A stretch of 5,196 bases of DNA from the NCBI GenBank assembly GCA_017938565.1, contig JAGBBI010000016.1:1-5196 (forward strand), given 5' to 3'. Below the pieces are notes generated by a model. The model had not been told where the DNA came from and ran no database searches. It worked only from the letters and a program-made list of their open reading frames with translations. Below are positions 1 through 5,196 of this stretch, in pieces (position 1 is the first letter of the stretch; every line of letters starts with the position of its first letter). The DNA is from Clostridia bacterium (GTDB lineage Bacteria > Bacillota_A > Clostridia > Christensenellales > UBA1242). Made by a program: the position numbers and the translations under genes.

Positions 1-39
1 CATTAATATTTGTATATAATAACTTTCGTTAGTAATACC
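1..39 (-). other. Spacer after ffh; no terminator or gene start supported
   Basis: These 39 AT-rich bases follow the ffh TAA and run off the window. The only structure seen is a 4-bp stem, TAAC/GTTA, closing a GAAA loop (20-31), too weak and without a T-run to be a terminator. An ATG falls at 3-1 but has no Shine-Dalgarno before it. In many Bacillota the next gene is rpsP, but nothing here shows that. Confidence 0.5.
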
Positions 40-1380
40 TTATCTATATTTAAATTTTGTTCCGCCCATTCCCATAAGTTTGGACATTTTGCCACTATTC
101 ATATTTTTCATCATCAATTTTGTTTGTTCATATTGCTTAAGCAGTGTATTGACATCTTGAATAGTTGTAGCACTTCCATTTGCGATTCTTTTCTTTTGAT
201 TTCCCTTTATTAAGTCAGGATTTTCCCTTTCGGCTGGAGTCATTGATTGAATCATCGCCTTAAACTTTTTTAATTTTGATTCGTCAATTTTTTGCCCTTT
301 CAATTGTGCCCCAAGCCCCGGAATCATTCCAACCAAATCAGTTAAATTACCCATTTTTTGAATTTGCTCAAATTGCACCATAAAATCTGCTAAAGTGAAC
401 GAATTCTTTCTGAGTTTTTCTTCCATTGCCTTTAACTCTTTTTCGTCAACAGTTTGCTCAACTTTTTCAATAAGAGTTAAAACATCTCCCATTCCAAGAA
501 TTCTTGTTGCCATTCTGTCTGGATGGAAGGGCTCAAAATCACCCACCTTCTCGCCAACTCCACAAAACTTAATTGGCTTACCAGTTACCGCTTTAATACT
601 TAATGCTGCACCGCCTCTTGTATCGCCATCAAGTTTTGTTAAAATCACGCCTGTTACATCAAGTTTCTCGTTAAACGCCAATGCAACATCCGCAGATTGC
701 TGACCAACCATAGCATCTACTGTCAAAAGAATTTCATCAGGTTTCACAGCTGTTTTAATATCTAGCAATTCGTCCATCAACTTTTCATCGATTTGAAGTC
801 GTCCAGCCGTATCTATAATTACCGTATCAAGAGAATTCTTTTTAGCATAACTGATTGCGTCTTGCGAAATTTTGACTGGATTTACAGTTCCCTCTTCAAA
901 GAATTCAACCCCTGCACTTTTTGCAACAATCTTTAATTGGTCAATAGCCGCAGGTCTATAGATATCGCAAGCTACAAGTAATGGTTTCTTCCCTTGTTTC
1001 TTCAAATAAAGTCCAAGCTTCCCGCACATTGAAGTTTTACCAGCGCCCTGAAGACCACACATCATAATTATGGTTGGAGGAGCTGAACTCACCGCAAGCT
1101 TTGCATTGGAACCACCCATAAGTTCGGTCAACTCATCTCTTACAATTTTAATTACTTGTTGAGCCGGAGAAAGACTTTCCAAAATCTTTTCACCAACAGC
1201 CTTCTCTGTTACCGAATTAATAAAATCTTTGGCAACCTTGTAATTAACATCAGCTTCTAAAAGTGCAATACGAATTTCTCTCATTGCATTCTTAATTTCG
1301 AGCTCGGTAAGTTTACCCCTGTGAGTAAGCTTCGAGAAAATATGATTCAGTTTTTCATTTAAACCTTCAAATAACGCCAT
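40..1380 (-). CDS. ffh: Signal recognition particle protein Ffh (SRP54 homologue)
   Basis: Ffh binds signal sequences at the ribosome exit and, with the SRP RNA and its receptor FtsY, targets membrane proteins to the translocon. The 446 residues match the usual length and all three domains are present. The N domain (about 1-95) has ALLEADVN at 39-46. The G domain has G1 GLQGAGKTS (109-117), the YRPAA box (141-145), G3 DTAGR (190-194), G4 TKLDGD (248-253) and GVGEKVGDFEPF (274-285). The Met-rich M domain (about 325-446) contains the finger-loop region and SMTPAERENPDLI (379-391). The SRP-RNA-binding element reads GNQKKRIANGSATT (393-406), where Bacillota usually have SRKKRIAKGSG. The first arginine is therefore Gln395 and the last glycine Ala404. 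The start begins MALFEGL, as is typical. The only other in-frame codons before an upstream stop are not starts. It is cotranscribed with ylxM from the promoter at 1760-1788, and no terminator is visible after the TAA. Confidence 0.98.
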   Translation of the reverse strand: MALFEGLNEKLNHIFSKLTHRGKLTELEIKNAMREIRIALLEADVNYKVAKDFINSVTEKAVGEKILESLSPAQQVIKIVRDELTELMGGSNAKLAVSSAPPTIIMMCGLQGAGKTSMCGKLGLYLKKQGKKPLLVACDIYRPAAIDQLKIVAKSAGVEFFEEGTVNPVKISQDAISYAKKNSLDTVIIDTAGRLQIDEKLMDELLDIKTAVKPDEILLTVDAMVGQQSADVALAFNEKLDVTGVILTKLDGDTRGGAALSIKAVTGKPIKFCGVGEKVGDFEPFHPDRMATRILGMGDVLTLIEKVEQTVDEKELKAMEEKLRKNSFTLADFMVQFEQIQKMGNLTDLVGMIPGLGAQLKGQKIDESKLKKFKAMIQSMTPAERENPDLIKGNQKKRIANGSATTIQDVNTLLKQYEQTKLMMKNMNSGKMSKLMGMGGTKFKYR

Positions 1381-1390
1381 TAATATTTAA

Positions 1391-1397
1391 CTCTCCT
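1391..1397 (-). promoter_or_regulatory. Ribosome binding site of ffh, overlapping the ylxM stop codon
   Basis: AGGAGAG lies ten bases before the ffh ATG, with the AGGAG core twelve bases away, a slightly long spacing. Its first two bases are the last two of the ylxM TAG stop codon. Ribosomes ending ylxM therefore terminate on the ffh initiation site, an arrangement that suits translational coupling. Confidence 0.8.
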
Positions 1398-1713
1398 AAC
1401 TTATCAAGTCTTTAATTTTGTTTAGTGTGTACTTGGTTTTTTCATCCGAACAATCAATTTTCTCAATCTCTTGCAAAATCTTTTCATTCTTTGCAACGAC
1501 TCCAAGCTTCTTTTCAAATTCTGTAAGTGATTTTATTGTTTTTTGAATGGTATCAAATATCGCTTGCCTTGAAGTGTTATGCAATGACGCTAACTCAGTC
1601 AAAGTTATATCATACAACAAATAACCTTCTAACGTTTCTTTCTGCTTTGTTGTTAGCATATTACCATAAACGTCTAATTGCTTAATTGTACTTAGCTTTT
1701 CAGCAAGTTTCAT
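1396..1713 (-). CDS. ylxM: YlxM family HTH protein of the SRP locus (start revised to ATG at 1713)
   Basis: This is a small protein of the YlxM/UPF0122 (SRP-associated HTH) family, encoded directly upstream of ffh in many Bacillota. In streptococci a YlxM has been reported to influence SRP pathway components, but its biochemical role is not settled. From the chosen start it is 105 residues, close to the family's usual ~110. Residues about 20-60 show the family core: LTTKQKETLEGYLLYDITLTE, then a sigma-70 region 4-like helix-turn-helix (LTELASLHNTSRQAIFDTI, about 38-56) with the typical SRQA turn. A charged helical C-terminus follows. The frame is open back to a TTG at 1786-1788, which would add 25 residues, but that TTG is part of a -35 box and the extra peptide is unlike the family. 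The ATG at 1711-1713 has GGTGAT at the right spacing. An ATG at 1723-1725 is a weaker alternative. The gene ends in TAG, 15 bp before ffh, within the ffh ribosome binding site. Confidence 0.9.
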   Translation of the reverse strand: MKLAEKLSTIKQLDVYGNMLTTKQKETLEGYLLYDITLTELASLHNTSRQAIFDTIQKTIKSLTEFEKKLGVVAKNEKILQEIEKIDCSDEKTKYTLNKIKDLIS

Positions 1714-1717
1714 ATTT

Positions 1718-1723
1718 ATCACC
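1718..1723 (-). promoter_or_regulatory. Ribosome binding site deciding the ylxM start
   Basis: GGTGAT lies four bases before the ATG at 1713 and matches the GGTGA part of a Shine-Dalgarno. It favours this ATG over the ATG at 1725, which overlaps it and has only weak TTTGG ahead, and over the TTG at 1788, which is the -35 box. Confidence 0.75.
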
Positions 1724-1730
1724 ATCCAAA

Positions 1731-1754
1731 TTGTAAAGCCGATTTGCTTTACAA
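1731..1754 (-). promoter_or_regulatory. Perfect 9-bp inverted repeat at the ylxM-ffh transcription start (operator or 5' stem-loop)
   Basis: The arms TTGTAAAGC (minus strand, 1754-1746) and GCTTTACAA (1739-1731) are perfect reverse complements around a 6-nt loop, AAATCG. The dyad starts five bases past the -10 box, so it covers the predicted +1 and most of the leader. It ends seven bases before the ylxM Shine-Dalgarno. It is not followed by a run of T on the minus strand, so it is not an intrinsic terminator. Two readings fit: a repressor operator at the start site, or a stem-loop at the 5' end of the ylxM-ffh mRNA affecting stability or initiation. If transcription starts at G1752, the RNA would keep seven of the nine pairs. 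The symmetry is certain; the function is inferred. Confidence 0.65.
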
Positions 1755-1759
1755 CGGTA

Positions 1760-1788
1760 AGTATACACTCTTTATCTGTTTTTGTCAA
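1760..1788 (-). promoter_or_regulatory. Sigma-A type promoter for ylxM-ffh
   Basis: The minus strand has a perfect -35 TTGACA (1783-1788) and, after exactly 17 bp, a -10 TATACT (1760-1765) that differs from TATAAT at one base. The flank upstream of the -35 (about 1789-1806) is AT-rich, resembling an UP element, and overlaps the last codons and stop of ftsY. Transcription should start near 1752-1755, giving an untranslated leader of about 40 nt before the ylxM ATG at 1713. I checked several other TTGACA copies on this strand, inside smc and ffh, and they lack a -10 at the right distance. The promoter lets the SRP genes be expressed separately from smc-ftsY. It is predicted from sequence only. 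Confidence 0.85.
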
Positions 1789-1794
1789 TAGTTT

Positions 1795-2691
1795 TTATAT
1801 AATTGAATCAACAAAATCTTTTGCATCAAACTCAAGCAAATCATCAATCCCTTCACCTACTCCTACATATCTAATAGGCACTGAATAATTACCTTGAAGT
1901 CCAACCAAAAAACCAGCTTTACTTGTTCCATCAAGTTTTGTTACAACCAGATCTGTAACACCAACCGCCTCATCAAATGCTTCAAGTTGATTAAAAGCAT
2001 TTTGTCCAGTTGTTCCATCTAAGACTAAGAATTTATGATAATTAGCCTCTGGGAATTCTCTTTGAACAACTCGAGATATTTTTTTCAATTCTTCAATCAA
2101 GTTTGTCTTGTTGTGAAGCCTTCCTGCAGTATCAATTATAATCACATCGGTATTTTTTGCCTTTGCACTTTTGATTGCATCAAACACAACCGCACCAGCA
2201 TCAGTACCTTCTTCGCTTCTTACAATCTTTACCTTTGCCCTATCTGCCCAAACTGAAAGTTGCTCACTTGCAGCTGCACGAAATGTATCTGCAGCCGCAA
2301 TAACAACAGACTTTTTCTCTTCAACAAATTGATTTGCAAGTTTCCCAATAGTTGTAGTTTTTCCTACACCATTCACACCCACAACCATTATTACTAATGG
2401 GTAACCAAATTCTTGAAGTTCATTTTCTTCAAGCTTTTCAATTAATATTTCTTTTAAAATTTCTTTTGCATCGTCCGCATTTTTAGTCAATCTTTCCTTC
2501 GCACGGATACGCATTTCTTCGATGATAACCTCTGTCGTCTCTGAATCAATATCACTTGAAACTAAAACATATTCAAGTTCTTCAAAAAAGTCGTCATCTA
2601 ACTCATTCTTTGAAAATACATATTTTAATTTTTCGCTTAGTGCAGTTTTAGTTTTCTTTAACCCATTAAATAATTTACTAAATATTCCCAT
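1795..2691 (-). CDS. ftsY: Signal recognition particle receptor GTPase FtsY
   Basis: FtsY is the membrane-associated SRP receptor. It pairs with Ffh through their NG domains, and reciprocal GTP hydrolysis hands the ribosome-nascent chain to SecYEG. The 298-residue protein is a short form without a long acidic A domain. The first ~25 residues (MGIFSKLFNGLKKTK...) look like an amphipathic, basic lipid-binding helix. The N domain runs to about 95, and the G domain carries G1 GVNGVGKTTT (105-114), the DTFRAAA box (135-141), G3 DTAGR (187-191), G4 TKLDG (251-255) and the closing-loop region GVGEGIDDL (277-285). Two sites differ from common family sequence: TKLDGTSKAG where TKLDGTAKGG is usual, and GTDAGA where GxDPAA is usual. 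The ATG has AAAGG eight bases upstream and lies 15 bp after the smc stop, so it is probably cotranscribed with smc. The last codons overlap the AT-rich upstream edge of the ylxM promoter. The identification is secure. Confidence 0.97.
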   Translation of the reverse strand: MGIFSKLFNGLKKTKTALSEKLKYVFSKNELDDDFFEELEYVLVSSDIDSETTEVIIEEMRIRAKERLTKNADDAKEILKEILIEKLEENELQEFGYPLVIMVVGVNGVGKTTTIGKLANQFVEEKKSVVIAAADTFRAAASEQLSVWADRAKVKIVRSEEGTDAGAVVFDAIKSAKAKNTDVIIIDTAGRLHNKTNLIEELKKISRVVQREFPEANYHKFLVLDGTTGQNAFNQLEAFDEAVGVTDLVVTKLDGTSKAGFLVGLQGNYSVPIRYVGVGEGIDDLLEFDAKDFVDSII

Positions 2692-2699
2692 TATAATCG

Positions 2700-2705
2700 C
2701 CTTTT
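2700..2705 (-). promoter_or_regulatory. Ribosome binding site of ftsY
   Basis: AAAAGG lies eight bases before the ftsY ATG, in the 15-bp gap after the smc stop. It is a moderate Shine-Dalgarno and supports the ATG at 2691. No promoter fits in this gap, so ftsY expression should depend on transcription from upstream through smc. Confidence 0.7.
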
Positions 2706-2706
2706 A

Positions 2707-5196
2707 CTAATTTGCTTTTGCTGAGTTTTTAATCGCCTCTGAAAGTTGAACAGACACCACCTTTGATACTCCTCTTTCTTCCATCGTTACACCATACAAT
2801 GTATCAGCAAGTTCCATTGTTGGTTTTCTATGTGTAATTACTATAAATTGAGTATAATTTGAAAATCTCTTTAAATACCTTGCATATCTTTCTACGTTTG
2901 CATCATCCAAAGCCGCTTCAATTTCATCCAAGACACAGAATGGCATTGGCTTTAGCTTCAAGATTGCAAACAATATGGCAATAGCGGTTAGAGCCCGCTC
3001 ACCACCCGAAAGCAATGTGATGTTTTGCAGTTTTTTCCCAGTTGGTTCTGCTGCAATATCAATACCGCATTCAAGTGGATTTTCTGGGTCTGCAAGTTTA
3101 AGTTCTGCTCTCCCCCCACCAAATAATTCTTTAAATACGCCCTGAAAGTTCGTGTTGATTTTGTCAAACTCTGTTCTAAATTTAGTTTCCATCTCCGCCG
3201 TTAAACTGTCTATAATCTTAGTTAAGTCATTCTCGGCACTCAATAGATCATCACGCTGAGAAGATAAGTCGTTAAATCTTGCAGTTACATCACCTAGCAT
3301 TTCAATAGCGTTCACATTAACGCTTCCCAAACCCTGAATTTGACGTTTTAATTTTGCACTTTCTTGCATACCACTGTCAATATCGTGATTTTCAACTTTA
3401 TATTCAAGAGCTGTCGCATACGTTAAACCATATTCTTCCCAAACTCTTTCTTGCATTATTTCAATATCAGAATCTATCTTTACGAGAAGATTTTCTTCTT
3501 TATACTTTCTGTCGCTTGCACGTTGAAGCTCGGTGTTTAATATTAACTTTAGTTCTGATAATTTTGATAACTTTTGCGACAATTCTTTTTTTGTTACATC
3601 AAAATTTGCAAGTTTGTCTCTAGTCTCTTGAAGTGCTGCAACATTTTCATCATAAGCTTTCTTGTCAACAACGCTTGAGAACTCGGCTTCTAATTCGCTT
3701 AAATCAGTTAAACATCTTTGTAGTTCCACTTTATTATATCGCAACTCTTTGTTAGTTTTTTCAATCGTATCATTAAGTCTTAAAATATCCCCATCAATTG
3801 ACACAAGCACGCTTTCTGTCCCTGCTTTTTTAATCTTCAACTCAGTTAATTCATCATTTACATCAGAACGCTTCTTTTTTAACAAATAAATCTCTGGGTC
3901 TTTTACCGAACTTTCATCAACACCATCACTATTTATATCTTCTTCATATCTTTTAAACGCTTCCATTCGTTCAGTAAGCGAAATTTTATTTTCAGACAAT
4001 CTTGATATTGAATTGTTTACTTCCTCAATTTGACCTTTAATTTTTTCAAGTTCAGAAGATGATTTTTTTTGAGTTTCGACTTCTTTTGCTAATGAAATTT
4101 CAAGCTCCTTTAAATTTTCATCTATTGCGGACATTTTGTTTTCGAAAACCTCTTGCTCCGCCTTTACAGCAATTAAGGCCTGCTCTTTTTCGTTCTTGTC
4201 CCTTTCTAGGTCCACCAATTTTTGTTCAATTTCTTGAATTTCTCTTTCACGTCCAATCAGTGAAACTGCTTGAACCTTTTTGCTTCCACCACTAATAGTT
4301 CCCGCTGGGTTAATTACATCACCGTCAAGAGTTACAATTTTAAATGAGTACTTTGTCATTTGTGCTAAATGTACTGCATAATCCATATCTTCCACTATCA
4401 CGGTTGAACCTAGTAAAGAACTAAAGATATCTTCAAATTCACTATCAAACGATATTAATTTATTTGCGACCCCACACACACCAGCCATATTATCAATCTT
4501 CGCCATATGTTCGTCAGCAATTCTTCTTGGTTTAACACTTGTCATAGGAAGAAAGGTCGCACGGCCGATGTTATTATCTTTCAAATATTGGATAACCGAT
4601 TTTGCATCTTCCTCATTTCTTGTTACAACGTTCTGTACTGCACTTCCAAGAGCCATATCGATAGCGGTTTCATATTTTTCTGGAACCGTCATCAACTTTG
4701 CAACTACATTTACAAATCTTCCACCAAGTGAACTATTGTTTTGTGCTTCTTGCAAAAGTTTACGAACAGAAGCAACATATCCTTCATTTTCTTTTTGCAT
4801 TTCTTTCATTAAATGCATCTTACTTTGAGCGCTTCTGTATTCGCCAATAATGTCTTTTATATCTTCTTCAAGACCCGCTTGTTTGTAGGCAAGTTTGATG
4901 TTATTTTGCTTTTCCAACCTTTGTTGTTCTAATACTGAATTTCTGGAATCTGTTAATTCTCGAATTTTTTTAACTGATTCTTCTATGCTGATTGATGTTG
5001 ACTCCGCAGATTCTTCTAATTCAGTCCTCTTTGTAATTTCATCACTTACCCTTTCTTCAATCGCTTTTATTTCAGTAGTCAAGCTTGATATCTGAGCCCT
5101 TATATCTCCAAGTTTTCCAAGACTTTCTACTAATCTTTGAGTATTTTCTTCGGCTTTGTTTTCACGTGAACTAATACGGGCATCTAAATTTTCCAA
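2707..5196 (-). CDS. smc: Chromosome segregation/condensation ATPase Smc, C-terminal part (5' end outside window)
   Basis: Smc is the core of the bacterial condensin with ScpA and ScpB. It is a nucleoid-bound ATPase that organises and helps segregate replicated chromosomes. The 829 visible residues run open through the right edge, where the first codon is an internal TTG, not a start. Visible residues 1-155 are Glu/Lys-rich coiled coil. The hinge lies at about 158-305 (VPEKYETAIDMALGSAVQNV, ending near GTISGGS). The returning coiled coil covers about 315-690. The C-terminal half-head has the ABC signature LSGGERALTAIA at 729-740, Walker B PFCVLDE at 752-758 followed by the D-loop ALDD, and the H-loop histidine in VITHRK at 789. 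The Walker A half-head and the start of the first arm are missing. Against a usual length near 1,190 residues, roughly 360 are outside the window. No frameshift is seen. The gene ends in TAG, 15 bp before ftsY, which suggests cotranscription. The family call is essentially certain. Confidence 0.98.
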   Translation of the reverse strand: MENLDARISSRENKAEENTQRLVESLGKLGDIRAQISSLTTEIKAIEERVSDEITKRTELEESAESTSISIEESVKKIRELTDSRNSVLEQQRLEKQNNIKLAYKQAGLEEDIKDIIGEYRSAQSKMHLMKEMQKENEGYVASVRKLLQEAQNNSSLGGRFVNVVAKLMTVPEKYETAIDMALGSAVQNVVTRNEEDAKSVIQYLKDNNIGRATFLPMTSVKPRRIADEHMAKIDNMAGVCGVANKLISFDSEFEDIFSSLLGSTVIVEDMDYAVHLAQMTKYSFKIVTLDGDVINPAGTISGGSKKVQAVSLIGREREIQEIEQKLVDLERDKNEKEQALIAVKAEQEVFENKMSAIDENLKELEISLAKEVETQKKSSSELEKIKGQIEEVNNSISRLSENKISLTERMEAFKRYEEDINSDGVDESSVKDPEIYLLKKKRSDVNDELTELKIKKAGTESVLVSIDGDILRLNDTIEKTNKELRYNKVELQRCLTDLSELEAEFSSVVDKKAYDENVAALQETRDKLANFDVTKKELSQKLSKLSELKLILNTELQRASDRKYKEENLLVKIDSDIEIMQERVWEEYGLTYATALEYKVENHDIDSGMQESAKLKRQIQGLGSVNVNAIEMLGDVTARFNDLSSQRDDLLSAENDLTKIIDSLTAEMETKFRTEFDKINTNFQGVFKELFGGGRAELKLADPENPLECGIDIAAEPTGKKLQNITLLSGGERALTAIAILFAILKLKPMPFCVLDEIEAALDDANVERYARYLKRFSNYTQFIVITHRKPTMELADTLYGVTMEERGVSKVVSVQLSEAIKNSAKAN

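Noticed and set aside
1..3. ATG at the left edge as the start of the next gene (for example rpsP)
   Set aside because: No Shine-Dalgarno lies upstream of it on the minus strand, and no coding sequence is visible beyond the three bases.
20..31. Small hairpin after ffh as a transcription terminator
   Set aside because: The stem is only 4 bp of mostly A-T pairs with a GAAA loop and is not followed by a T-run.
1731..1754. Inverted repeat as an intrinsic terminator for ftsY
   Set aside because: It is not followed by a T-tract on the minus strand, and it sits downstream of a strong promoter directly before a ribosome binding site. It also has the wrong spacing for a Rex-type TTGTGAA-N4-TTCACAA site.
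1714..1788. N-terminal extension of ylxM from a TTG at 1788 (25 extra residues)
   Set aside because: The TTG is the first half of a TTGACA -35 hexamer, the extension spans the -10 and the dyad, and its translation does not resemble YlxM N-termini. The ATG at 1713 has a good ribosome binding site and gives the usual family length.
3376..3381. Further TTGACA hexamers on the minus strand inside smc and ffh (also near 720, 3160 and 3662) as promoters
   Set aside because: The bases about 17 positions downstream do not resemble TATAAT, and all lie inside coding sequence with no gene start at a suitable distance.
3354..3623. Plus-strand open frames of 60-100 codons throughout the window (this one is 89 codons)
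   Set aside because: All lie opposite securely identified minus-strand genes, give low-complexity Ser/Phe/Leu-rich translations typical of antisense shadows of AT-rich genes, and show no family motifs.

Overview
The window is a compact housekeeping block from a low-GC bacterium. It is about two-thirds A+T by eye. All genes lie on the minus strand, and nothing convincing is coded on the plus strand. Reading 5'->3' on the minus strand, the order is smc (C-terminal two-thirds, entering from the right edge), ftsY, ylxM, ffh. This order is classic for Bacillota (Firmicutes). UGG tryptophan codons in smc and ftsY and the absence of any need to read UGA as Trp argue against Mycoplasma-type code 4. 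The protein sequences look like Clostridia or related uncultured Bacillota, but I cannot place the genus.

Layout, right to left: smc runs from the window edge (5196) to 2707. It shows part of the first coiled-coil arm, the hinge, the full returning arm and the C-terminal ATPase half-head. After 15 bp comes ftsY (2691-1795), the SRP receptor GTPase, a short form without a long acidic A domain. After 81 bp comes ylxM (1713-1396), a small HTH protein of the SRP locus. After another 15 bp comes ffh (1380-40), the SRP54 GTPase. The last 39 bases hold no supported feature and no terminator, so transcription probably continues past the window edge.

The genes form two functional units. Smc belongs to chromosome organisation. 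FtsY, YlxM and Ffh belong to co-translational membrane targeting. The most informative non-coding stretch is the 81-bp ftsY-ylxM gap. It holds a near-perfect sigma-A promoter (TTGACA, 17 bp, TATACT) and, right at the predicted transcription start, a perfect 9-bp inverted repeat with a 6-nt loop. These are followed by the ylxM ribosome binding site. So ylxM-ffh can be transcribed separately from smc-ftsY, possibly under control at the dyad. An open frame runs through this region to a TTG, but that TTG is part of the -35 box, so I use the downstream ATG as the ylxM start.

I see no mobile element, CRISPR array, tRNA or rRNA, and no evidence for a wholly new system. The points worth a second look are the promoter-dyad arrangement and a few substitutions at normally conserved sites in Ffh and FtsY.
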